The notes beneath the pieces were generated by a model. That model worked only from the letters and a program-made list of their open reading frames with translations, was not told the origin of the DNA and made no database searches. From CAYWNA01 sp964459305 (GTDB taxonomy: Bacteria; Planctomycetota; Planctomycetia; Pirellulales; Pirellulaceae), in contig CAYWNA010000178.1 of NCBI GenBank assembly GCA_964459305.1, positions 1-27,517 on the forward strand: a stretch of 27,517 bases of DNA, written 5' to 3'. Every line of letters starts with the position of its first letter. Position 1 is the first letter of the stretch. The position numbers and the translations under genes are program-made. This document shows, in pieces, positions 16,301-23,315 of the stretch.

Positions 16301-17132
16301 TCGACCAGGGCAAGGGTCTCACCAGCGTACCCGTCCGCTGTTGAAATACATCGGCCACCGCATCGGCAGTCAGCAGCACGGGAATCGCTACCAACACCAG
16401 TCCCAAGCCCATCCAAGGCAACATGATCTGACCGGCGAAATTGGCGGCGAAGATGCCAAGGAATTGGCCGCCCAACAGCAGGATCGGCAAGAAACCGCAG
16501 ATCCCCGGCGCGTTGTGTTCTTCGACCTGCCAGAACACGTGCCGATTGACTTTCACCGCACCGGCACAGAACACCGCCCACAGAAACAATGACGCCGATA
16601 CACTCGCCACCGTTCCCAGCCCCGACATAATGGGAGCCAGCGCGCCGGCAACCGCCAGCGTCAGATAGCAGATCAGAAATGTCGGCTGCGAACCGCACAA
16701 CAACTGGCGGAAGATCTGCCGCGATGCTAGTGTGGCGAGCAACAAATTGAGTCCCAACAACCCAATCGCGATACCAACACCGACAAACCCGCCTACACCG
16801 TCTGGCAGGTTTCGCCACAGGAATAGATGCCAGGCGACAAATGACAGCGGGATCAACAACACGGTCAATGCCATCAGCATTGTCCCCGTTTTGCGGAGCA
16901 CAAAGTGATGGTAGCTCCACTGGCTAGCACCATGAATCACGCCAACATGCGCCAGGAGGATCAGGTATTTCCAGACATTGCCAAGTGCACCCCAATGGGA
17001 TGTGACCATCATCAGCGAACTGCCCAACAGAATCGCAATTCCGACGGTCAGTACCCACTTGATGTTTCGCTCCTGCAAGAAACCATCCAAGAAACGGACG
17101 AGAGGCGAAGGTGATTCAGCGGGTGAACTCAT
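13383..17132 (-). CDS. very large polytopic membrane protein, unknown function (1249 aa)
   Basis: The ATG at 17132 has CGGAG 8 bases upstream; the longer frame to 17405 adds 91 residues without membrane character and is rejected. The protein is almost entirely hydrophobic helices, well over 30, running from the first helix (WVLTVGIAILLGSSLMMV, ~25-42) to the end, with short charged loops. One longer hydrophilic loop is near the middle (around LADDAAAHAVTKRESLSTS). I see no known transporter or enzyme motif; it may be related in style to multi-helix proteins of the DUF2157/DUF2339 type. The PspA gene follows after 9 bases, which suggests the two act together, for example PspA guarding or regulating this membrane protein. 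Confidence 0.75.
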   Translation of the reverse strand: MSSPAESPSPLVRFLDGFLQERNIKWVLTVGIAILLGSSLMMVTSHWGALGNVWKYLILLAHVGVIHGASQWSYHHFVLRKTGTMLMALTVLLIPLSFVAWHLFLWRNLPDGVGGFVGVGIAIGLLGLNLLLATLASRQIFRQLLCGSQPTFLICYLTLAVAGALAPIMSGLGTVASVSASLFLWAVFCAGAVKVNRHVFWQVEEHNAPGICGFLPILLLGGQFLGIFAANFAGQIMLPWMGLGLVLVAIPVLLTADAVADVFQQRTGTLVRPLPWSIAVPVFAGTALCAAGLGLAMTQMAATPHIPYALVPTAALAAVVMAAVARRTRLTAFVWAMLAGVLLAYNFSPVFFQEIARHVLDVGAHAVKEKTLPYAFYGLTYLPLIGAAMLSYRFAFRFGSDLFAVPLRHFSIALSALLLIVSFTHPDLTLYPAFLVGGVMTTVFAMQTVLFADRRLALPATVSWLIATTSCASFIAQVWGITLPGTSPLIGSALGAAVLLAVGSWLDPKILQIGVSEPLADDAAAHAVTKRESLSTSMCQVLSLIATVGAAATWLVRYSWPMAGCLTGDGVWIAAGVAGGLLAIHALRWTETAVSAIAYGFAVVVALNVFATWQISFSMAITAATVVLIGQWILDYVFAYRPESRPARAFAVVNRYSSYGGLAVLLGAIFLPIFAFETVFPGCRLDLSRVSFLFVTVWAFDAARRSRIAALTVAGCWGVLVLCSVLWLDASERLSFDYLDASRWLPCLWAALACFAGPISWWLRARLRDMEQRTVVANHYFGLQAISRPLASMIRIVLLVVAAGSLLGLTWPLRVAGGVAVIGLLVLTPPQNKIWRTYALVIGNWQLLLCLVTMLSSEPQDGWIGLLNTGGRAIWLPVALAAMASTLAWQILWKGENADESRIARTHQDACTALAVFGLVVPLGSGGLSPLELVLCGATFALGFVSECWIAMTTRDERRVWTAEGVVAAAIAYFAWFHAITFGRGICMFSVLFGGLALFALSRYATTRQRWSVFAIPFYRTGMCLPVVAATIAVARHFYYLASESDPAWFGVNSLAMLLAASFYFWQGLEARETSPVRHRGMLLLSAVIVNAGLALFWIDLQLSDPPLIMIPIGASVLLLVELLRRDIPTSMHDPLRYLGALIILVSPVFNIVEGSWIALLTLMVLSVAIMLAAIGIRVRALVYTGTAFLFADLVAMVVRGSIDHPNLLWLAGIGCGAAVLTLGAICENNRERVLQRMRALSSELESWN

Positions 17133-17474
17133 CTGTGATTCTCCGCAACGATGATTGGCGATTCTCGTTGACCAGGCCGTTTCGATGTCTAACGCCTCAT
17201 ACAAATGTCGTGCCAGACGGAAGAAAGACGCGGGAATCCCGAAACCCCAGCGAAAGAAGCAACGCTTTGCATCAAAACAAGACGCAGCGTGAAGGGGTGC
17301 AGCAAAACACCTGCAGTCGATTGTTGCGCGCGGACTGCACATCACCCGGTGCTCGAACGGTTGGTCACCCCGTCTCGTCGAACTCGTTGCAGAGTCAACG
17401 ACCAACCGTTTACACTAACAAACTTGAAGGAAACCTTTGAACCGGCATATCAACCAGATCAAGGAGAGCAACCA

Positions 17475-18446
17475 ATGGTGAACCACAGGCACATGCGACG
17501 GATATGGACGACGGCAGTGATCGCGGCGATTGTGGTTGCGGCCACCGTGCCCGCAGTGACCGACGCCCAGCAGAAGCGACAGAAACGCCAACCCGCCGGG
17601 CCGCGCGTGCAGCCGACGCACGCCGACGTGCCCTACGGCGAACACCCCCAGCAGAAGATCGACATCTACCTGGCCAAATCGGACAAGCCCACGCCGCTGG
17701 TGCTGTACATCCACGGCGGGGGCTTCCGGGGCGGGTCGAAGCGAGGCGTGAATCCCAGGCCGTTCCTCGACGCCGGAATCTCGCTGGCCGCCATCGAGTA
17801 CCGCTTCGTGCAGCACAAGCGGCTGCCTGCGGCGCATTACGACTGCCGTCGGGCGATTCAGTTCCTCCGCCACCGCGCCCAAGAGTACAACATCGACAAG
17901 ACACGTATGGGCGCGTTCGGTGGATCGGCCGGGGCGCAGCTGTGCATGTACCTCGGCTTCCACGACGACATGGCCGACGCCGAATCCGGCGACCCGATCG
18001 CCCGCGAGTCGACCCGGCTCGCCTGCGTGGCCACCAGCGGCGGGCAGACCACCATGAACTTCGCGTGGTGGCGCGAGAACGTGCCCGGCTACGACCAGCC
18101 CCACCGCGACATTTCGGCCGTCTTCGACGCCGACACACCCGAGGGAACCGAGAAGATCGTCACCGACATTTCCGCCCTGTCGCTGATCAGCAAGGACGAC
18201 CCGCCCATCTTCATGAGCTACGGCATGAAGCCCGACGCCCCCGTGCCCGACGGTGCCAGAGCCCAGGGCTGGAAGGTCCACCACGTGATCTTCGGCGTCA
18301 AGCTCAAGGAAGAAATGGACGCGATTGGCGTTGAGGCCGACCTACAGTACCCGGGCGCCAAGACGAACTACAGCTCGCGCGAGCGGTTCCTCATTACGAA
18401 ATTGACCTCGACGCAGGAAAAGGCTCAAGATCCAGTCCGAAACTGA
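17475..18446 (+). CDS. secreted alpha/beta-hydrolase (esterase/lipase-like, 323 aa)
   Basis: ATG 17475 is preceded by AAGGAG at 8 bases; earlier in-frame starts back to 17205 lack such a site. A signal peptide covers ~1-31 (MRRIWTTAVIAAIVVAATVP, cut near TDA). The esterase/lipase (BD-FAE/abhydrolase_3) signature follows: oxyanion loop HGGGF (80-84), nucleophile S151 in GGSAG, and a C-terminal region with PPIFMSYG and a His in VHHVIFG that fits the usual Asp/His positions. It probably removes ester groups from a polysaccharide or small ester outside the cytoplasm. The GH32 gene starts 31 bp later on the same strand. This gene looks richer in G/C at third codon positions than its neighbours, which may reflect transfer. 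Confidence 0.85.
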   Translation: MVNHRHMRRIWTTAVIAAIVVAATVPAVTDAQQKRQKRQPAGPRVQPTHADVPYGEHPQQKIDIYLAKSDKPTPLVLYIHGGGFRGGSKRGVNPRPFLDAGISLAAIEYRFVQHKRLPAAHYDCRRAIQFLRHRAQEYNIDKTRMGAFGGSAGAQLCMYLGFHDDMADAESGDPIARESTRLACVATSGGQTTMNFAWWRENVPGYDQPHRDISAVFDADTPEGTEKIVTDISALSLISKDDPPIFMSYGMKPDAPVPDGARAQGWKVHHVIFGVKLKEEMDAIGVEADLQYPGAKTNYSSRERFLITKLTSTQEKAQDPVRN

Positions 18447-18476
18447 TTAGCCGAAAAGTAAGCAGGCGAACAAACG

Positions 18477-20024
18477 ATGACGGTTCGTGACAGAGGAAAT
18501 GGGAAAGTGAGCAGGAACACGATGATGACGGGTATGGCGTTGCTGCTCGGCGCGACGCTAACGGTCTCCGGCTATGGCCAGGCTGTCGGCGTCAACAAGG
18601 AAGACCGCAAAAAGGCGATGGCCGCCGTAGAAGCCGCGCTCCCCCAAGCCCAGAAGGATCCGACGCGGCCTGTTTACCATTTTCGTCCGCCGGCGCAGTG
18701 GATGAATGATATCTGCGGCGCGATCCGGTACAACGACTACTATCACGTCTTCTATCAATACAATCCGTTCAGCGGCGACCGCTGGGGAGATGACTACACG
18801 CTGTGGGCTCACGCACGAAGCAAGGATCTCGTCCATTGGGAGGACCTGCCGTGGGCATTCCTGCCTATGAAAGATCGCGGTGAGCGGCGCTGCAATTCCG
18901 GTTGCATCACGCTCGATGGCCACGGCCGGCCGATGATCTTCTACACCTTCGTTCCGGCCCGACGAGATGCCACACGGCTGGGAAAACGCGAACACTGGGG
19001 CGTGGTGCCCTTGGATGACGACCTGATCCAGTGGCGCCGAGTGAAGGATGAACCGCTGATGGCCGCCGGCATGAACGGGGTTCCCGCCAATACCAACGGC
19101 GGTTGGAGCGACCCTTTTGTGTTCCGTTGTGGGGGACGGACCTTTGCAACCTTCAAATCATGCAGCGGCCTCGTTTGCGAGGCGATGGACAAAGAACTCA
19201 CACAATGGAAATACGCGGGGCGCATGGATGGCGTCGATGGGGAATGTCCGAACTTCTTCGCACTCCAAGGCAAATCGGTGCTTCTGCGCTCAACCAAGCC
19301 GCCGACTTTCGTGGTAGGCGATTTCAATCCCCAAACGATCGAATTCGACATGAATGGGCCCCAGGGAGTGCTTGACTACGGTTTTGGCAACAACCCGCCC
19401 AAGGACCGGGCCTGGACGCGCGGTCTCTACGCCACGAACGTATTCGTTGACAAGGATGGGCGCCGCATCATGCTCGGCTGGGTCTGCGGTTTCAAAGCCG
19501 GTCGCGGCTGGAACGGATGCATGTCGCTCCCCCGCATCCTGACACTCGACAAGAATCAAAATCTCGTCCAGACGCCGGCAACGGAACTCAGAAAGCTGCG
19601 CGGCCAACACTTTCAGGCCAAAAACTTGACCCTATCCAATGAGTCAAGGCGTATCGATGCAGCCCAGGGAGACACGATCGAAATCACGGCCGACTTCGAG
19701 CCCGGGGATGCGATTGCCTTCGGTCTGAAAGTCCGCTGCAGCAAGGATGGACGGGACGCCGTGACGCTTCGCTATGCGGACGGTATGCTCAATGTCGCCG
19801 GGACCGACGTGCCAACAGACTTGGGAGCAAGCCGAAATACTCTCAAGCTGCACGTTTTTCTCGACAAGTCGGTCATGGAGGTGTTTATCAACGACGGCAG
19901 CGCATCCGTCACACGCGTGGACTACCCAGGAGAAACGGACCTCGGTATCACCGTCTTTTCCGAGAAAGGCGATGTCACTTTGAAGTCGCTCGATGTGTGG
20001 CAAATGAAGCCGACCTGGGACTGA
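18477..20024 (+). CDS. secreted GH32-family protein (levanase/fructan-hydrolase-like, 515 aa)
   Basis: Signs of GH32: WMND at 75-78 with the nucleophile D78, the transition-state Asp in SDP (D212), and the acid/base Glu in ECP (E256), followed by a five-bladed propeller region to ~365 and a C-terminal beta-sandwich (~395-510, with FLDKSVMEVFIND and ITVFSEKGD). The family would hydrolyse fructose-containing glycans (levan, inulin, sucrose). Two motifs are off: NDPNG reads NDICG, and RDP reads SDP, so the substrate may differ from plain fructans. A basic N-terminus and hydrophobic stretch (~16-35) make a signal peptide. ATG 18477 is used; GTG 18507 has a better Shine-Dalgarno site (AGAGGAAA) and keeps the signal peptide. 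Confidence 0.85.
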   Translation: MTVRDRGNGKVSRNTMMTGMALLLGATLTVSGYGQAVGVNKEDRKKAMAAVEAALPQAQKDPTRPVYHFRPPAQWMNDICGAIRYNDYYHVFYQYNPFSGDRWGDDYTLWAHARSKDLVHWEDLPWAFLPMKDRGERRCNSGCITLDGHGRPMIFYTFVPARRDATRLGKREHWGVVPLDDDLIQWRRVKDEPLMAAGMNGVPANTNGGWSDPFVFRCGGRTFATFKSCSGLVCEAMDKELTQWKYAGRMDGVDGECPNFFALQGKSVLLRSTKPPTFVVGDFNPQTIEFDMNGPQGVLDYGFGNNPPKDRAWTRGLYATNVFVDKDGRRIMLGWVCGFKAGRGWNGCMSLPRILTLDKNQNLVQTPATELRKLRGQHFQAKNLTLSNESRRIDAAQGDTIEITADFEPGDAIAFGLKVRCSKDGRDAVTLRYADGMLNVAGTDVPTDLGASRNTLKLHVFLDKSVMEVFINDGSASVTRVDYPGETDLGITVFSEKGDVTLKSLDVWQMKPTWD

Positions 20025-20136
20025 CGCGACGGACACCATTGCCGGCGAGATAACACGGTCCGGCCTACAACTGCGCGTCAGTCGAATACGCGCTGGCCGA
20101 GACTCTCAGTAACCCCAACTTTAGAAACGAGCTGCG

Positions 20137-21480
20137 ATGAGGAATCTGAAAAGGAATCCAGAGTCAATGTATTGCCGCACGAACAACATCCGTTCATGTG
20201 CTGCCCTTCTATCGATTTTTTTCTGCCTCCCTGCGTTCGCTCAGTGGCCGGACCGACATGGGCCTACCTTGGATGGTCATGTGCATGCCGAGGATGCAAA
20301 AGGGTTGCCAATCCATTGGAGCGAAACCAAGAACATCGCCTGGAAAGCGGCCTTGCACGACGAGGGGCATTCTTCGCCGGTGATTCTCGATGGCAAGGTT
20401 TGGCTGACCGCAGCGACGCCGGACGGGAAGAAGCAGTATGTGCTTGGTATCGATGAAGCGACGGGTGACGTCCTGCACGATGAGCTACTGTTCGAGAACG
20501 CGAAGGTGGAGCCTCTCGGTGGTTCCCAGGGATACAATAACTATGCTGCGCCCAGTTGCGTGCTCGCACCTGGGGCTGTGTTTGTACATTTTGGCACCTA
20601 TGGCACCGCTCGCCTCGACGCCAAGACCGCCCAGGTCGTCTGGCAACGTCGCGATTTGCCTTGCCGCCATTATCGAGGTCCGGGTTCTTCGCCCGTTCTG
20701 CACGGTGGCAAGCTCATCCTGACCTTCGATGGGGTCGATCAACAATACACGGCCGTGTTGGATGCCCAGACCGGCAAGACGCTCTGGCGCACCGACCGCA
20801 GTACCGATTACGGGGATCTTGACAAGAACGGCGTCCCGTGGCGCGAAGGCGATTTACGCAAAGCGTACTGCACGCCTGGGATTGCGCTCATCGACGATCG
20901 GGTGCAGATTCTCTCCGTCGGCTCGCGTGCCATGCACAGCTACGACCTGCTCACCGGTCGCGAACTGTGGACCCTGCGACACAAAAACTACAACGCCGCC
21001 ATCCGCCCGCTTTGGTTGCCTAAAGAAGGCCTGGTGCTGATCAACACCGGTTCACGCGGTGCCCATCTGGTTGCGGTCAAGGTCGACGGTACGACGACGG
21101 GTGATATTACCGAAAGCCATGTGGTTTGGGAGCGAGCCAAGGGAAACCCGCGCTTTGCCAAACCGATCTACCGGGATGGGCTCATTTTCCAGATCACGGA
21201 TCTCGGCGCAGCGTCCTGCATCGAAGCCGCCAGCGGCGAAGTACTATGGAAAGACCGCGTACCCGGTGATTACCGAAGCTCGCCCATTCTTGCCGACGAT
21301 CATCTCTACTTCTTCAGCGAGGACGGGCGTGGGACGGTGCTGAACGCCGGACGCACCTTCCAGGAGGTGGCGGTGAACGAGGTTCCCGGCATGGGAACGA
21401 CCGCCTGCCCGGCTGTGTCAGAAGGCGCGGTTTTCGTGCGCGGAAGAACTGATCTTTATAAGATCCAGGGCTTAGACTGA
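20137..21480 (+). CDS. secreted PQQ-like beta-propeller repeat protein (447 aa)
   Basis: A signal peptide (SCAALLSIFFCLPAFA, cut before QWPDRHGP) leads into a beta-propeller built from PQQ-type blades. Blades show the repeated SSPV...G/D.KV/LI and D..TG..LW patterns: GHSSPVILDGKVWL, VVWQRRDLP, GSSPVLHGGKLIL, DAQTGKTLWR, DLLTGRELWTL, AASGEVLWKDR, RSSPILADDHLYF. The opening QWP.RHGPT.DG is typical of planctomycete members, many of which act as structural or binding propellers without PQQ. No dehydrogenase active-site residues are evident. ATG 20137 is used; ATG 20167 is possible. It lies 112 bp after the GH32 gene and may share its transcript. Confidence 0.85.
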   Translation: MRNLKRNPESMYCRTNNIRSCAALLSIFFCLPAFAQWPDRHGPTLDGHVHAEDAKGLPIHWSETKNIAWKAALHDEGHSSPVILDGKVWLTAATPDGKKQYVLGIDEATGDVLHDELLFENAKVEPLGGSQGYNNYAAPSCVLAPGAVFVHFGTYGTARLDAKTAQVVWQRRDLPCRHYRGPGSSPVLHGGKLILTFDGVDQQYTAVLDAQTGKTLWRTDRSTDYGDLDKNGVPWREGDLRKAYCTPGIALIDDRVQILSVGSRAMHSYDLLTGRELWTLRHKNYNAAIRPLWLPKEGLVLINTGSRGAHLVAVKVDGTTTGDITESHVVWERAKGNPRFAKPIYRDGLIFQITDLGAASCIEAASGEVLWKDRVPGDYRSSPILADDHLYFFSEDGRGTVLNAGRTFQEVAVNEVPGMGTTACPAVSEGAVFVRGRTDLYKIQGLD

Positions 21481-21516
21481 CGTTTGGGTTACCGCATGCT
21501 TTCGCGAGCTGCCGGG

Positions 21517-21831
21517 TTACACCAATAGCCAATACAGAACTCCGCCGATCGGGGCGCTCACCACCCAGCAGGCGATTGCGACGGGTTTGGCATATGCCGG
21601 ATATCCGGTGGCGCCGGGCTGAAGCGACGACGGGATGACTGGATTGATTAGCCCAAGACCGCCAAGAAGAAATAGGCCGGGTGTGACGAAGAGCGAAGTG
21701 ACCTCAACACGGTTGGCGGTAAGGATCGAGTGAAGTTGAAGCCCGACGAACAAACAGCCCATGACCAAACAAACGATCGCGACGTTGTAGGTCGGCGGTG
21801 GCTGCATCTTCGTCGCTTCATCAGGGTCCAT
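21517..21831 (-). CDS. small hypothetical membrane protein (104 aa)
   Basis: Starting at ATG 21831 gives a short polar head (MDPDEATKMQPPP) and three hydrophobic segments: VAIVCLVMGCLFVGLQL, VTPGLFLLGGLGLI and AIACWVVSAPIGGVLYWLL, the last near the C-terminus. No family is recognised. No strong Shine-Dalgarno site is visible. It is convergent with the propeller gene and 48 bp downstream of another small membrane-protein gene on the same strand, so the two may be one unit. Confidence 0.5.
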   Translation of the reverse strand: MDPDEATKMQPPPTYNVAIVCLVMGCLFVGLQLHSILTANRVEVTSLFVTPGLFLLGGLGLINPVIPSSLQPGATGYPAYAKPVAIACWVVSAPIGGVLYWLLV

Positions 21832-21879
21832 GTTTGACCGCCCATCGGGTTCGCATGCCCGACGCCGACGGACCATCCG

Positions 21880-22428
21880 TCAGGTCGTCCAGCCTTGGCT
21901 ACAGACATTGTTGCTTCCCAGACTTTCACAGGCAACGGCGTATCCGCCATGGACGGCGGATCTCTGCGGGCATGCGTTGGCGGTCCCGGCGTCCGGCTGA
22001 GCTAAGCCGAAAATGGGGATGCAAAGGGCCATGCTGATCCAAACTAGTAGGACAATCATTGTCATGAGCAACAAATGGGAATAAGTGGACAGGAGCCATT
22101 TTTTTTTCGTGGCAACAAAGGCAAGCAGAAGCACAACACCCCCATCAACGATCATTCCAAACAGCACAATCAGAAGGCAATAGCGGGAGCAAAAATCAGA
22201 CAGGGCGATTAGCAGTAGCGTGACTGCCGGAAGCATAACGTCACCGTCTTCCAAGAACACCAAGTACTTCGGCACGATGGAGCACAACTCGATAATCAGA
22301 AGAATTAGCGCAATGAAATGCGCGAACAGCGTGGCAAGAACCGCGACGAGTCGCGGAACGAAGGATTCTGTTTGCGGAGTCGTGTTGACCACTAGTTGGG
22401 CACCGCCAATGGTTAGTTTTTCTGACAT
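21880..22428 (-). CDS. hypothetical membrane protein, 4 TM (182 aa)
   Basis: Four hydrophobic stretches are clear: ~27-47 (LVAVLATLFAHFIALILLII), ~65-80, ~83-105 (YCLLIVLFGMIVDGGVVLLL) and ~118-140 (LLLMTMIVLLVWISMALC). The segment IVPKYLVFLEDG..LPAVT.LLI.LSDF recalls GspF-type secretion proteins and small planctomycete relatives, but the similarity is limited. The last ~40 residues after the fourth helix are polar and Cys-containing and may be a late frame extension. ATG 22428 lacks a clear ribosome site. Confidence 0.5.
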   Translation of the reverse strand: MSEKLTIGGAQLVVNTTPQTESFVPRLVAVLATLFAHFIALILLIIELCSIVPKYLVFLEDGDVMLPAVTLLLIALSDFCSRYCLLIVLFGMIVDGGVVLLLAFVATKKKWLLSTYSHLLLMTMIVLLVWISMALCIPIFGLAQPDAGTANACPQRSAVHGGYAVACESLGSNNVCSQGWTT

Positions 22429-22725
22429 CCATGTCGCAAAAACACGCGCGCCTTCCTAGCTTGAACTCAATGCTACCGCTTTCTGAGGGTTAGAACAAGT
22501 CTTCAACCGCCTTCGCTGAACTGCGGCTGCAAATAGGGACGTGGATGCACAGTCACCTGCGTCGACCGCGCACGCCGACAGATTTGGCGAGGGTAGGGTA
22601 TGGGGGCGAACTGGCGCGACCGAGTTACTCGAACAGCGAAAGGAACCGGTGGCCAATGTGCCGCTGCGGCATTTCATAGAACTCCGGCGATTCAATGTGT
22701 CGCCGCTGAGATGAGGAAAGCGCGC
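22429..22725. other. intergenic region, no gene recognised
   Basis: No frame on either strand gives a recognisable protein, and no RNA gene or clear repeat is seen here. Confidence 0.4.
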
Positions 22726-23116
22726 TCAACGGTTCTTCCCATGCTTCTCGACCAGGTCCCGCATGAGCCTGATTCGATCTTCATCGGCGGCGACGTTCGA
22801 TTTCGCCCAGCGGCGTCCGGATGCGCCAGATGATTTCCGGCACACCTTGTACTTCATGCTTGCTTGTCTCTACCTCGATGTCTGATGCAAAATTCACCGA
22901 ACAGAACGAACCAAGGTTCGGAAGGTAGAAACCCGCCCCGACCTGTTGATGGTAGTCGATCAGATCGGTTTCCGGCTCTTCGAAGACCTGGCTTAAGTCC
23001 CATGGCAAGTGGTGTTTGTGATAGAACCAATGCGAGAGGTCCAACATGTACGGGACCACGTCAGGCGTATCGCCTTGGTACACAGCCAAGATTCGTTCAC
23101 GTGGTGTCATTGTCAT
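22726..23116 (-). pseudogene. uroporphyrinogen-decarboxylase-family gene with internal deletion
   Basis: From ATG 23116 (GAGAGG just upstream) residues 1-~108 read as the N-terminus of a URO-D/methyltransferase-like protein: MTPRERILAVYQGDTPDVVP, DLSHWFYHKHHLPWD, LIDYHQQVGAGFY and ending IIWRIRTPLGEIERRR. The frame stops at 22781. In the next frame (+1) from ~22791 to the stop at 22726 the sequence reads a typical C-terminus of the same family, AADEDRIRLMRDLVEKHGKNR. The normal family protein is over 300 residues, so around 200 internal residues are gone and the ends are joined out of frame at a GCCGCC run. It is not functional. An inverted-repeat element lies immediately upstream. Confidence 0.75.
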
Positions 23117-23144
23117 GTGAGCCTCTCATTCGACCTCATGGTCC

Positions 23145-23262
23145 TTAGGCGAGCGGCAGCTGAGAATTCACCCGTGGGTAGGCTTCCAGCCTGTCAGGCA
23201 ACACCATCGACAGGCTGGAAGCCTATCCCACGGGTAAGGAAATTCCCGCCGCTCGCCTTAAA
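23145..23262. repeat. large inverted-repeat element (two facing copies of ~50 bp)
   Basis: The core arm 23171-23195 pairs with 23209-23234 (perfect except one extra T), around a short loop. Outer arms also pair (GGCGAGCGGC near 23148-23157 with GCCGCTCGCC near 23248-23257). The two half-elements have diverged between the outer and core arms, so this is two inverted copies of one element. The core, containing TAGGCTTCCAGCCTGTC, is a sequence I recall as a common planctomycete intergenic repeat. Confidence 0.8.
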
Positions 23263-23315
23263 CCTCCTCGTCACGCGAAGCAACGAACCATCTTTTCGCA
23301 CAGGTGACCTCGACG

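Noticed and set aside
16030..16920. 296-residue minus-strand open frame
   Set aside because: It is a shadow frame of the 1249-residue membrane protein on the same strand, rich in Arg and Cys.
17410..18284. Long minus-strand open frames (242 and 289 residues) across the esterase gene
   Set aside because: They are antisense to a clear alpha/beta-hydrolase, Arg- or Gly-rich, and exist only because the region is GC-rich.
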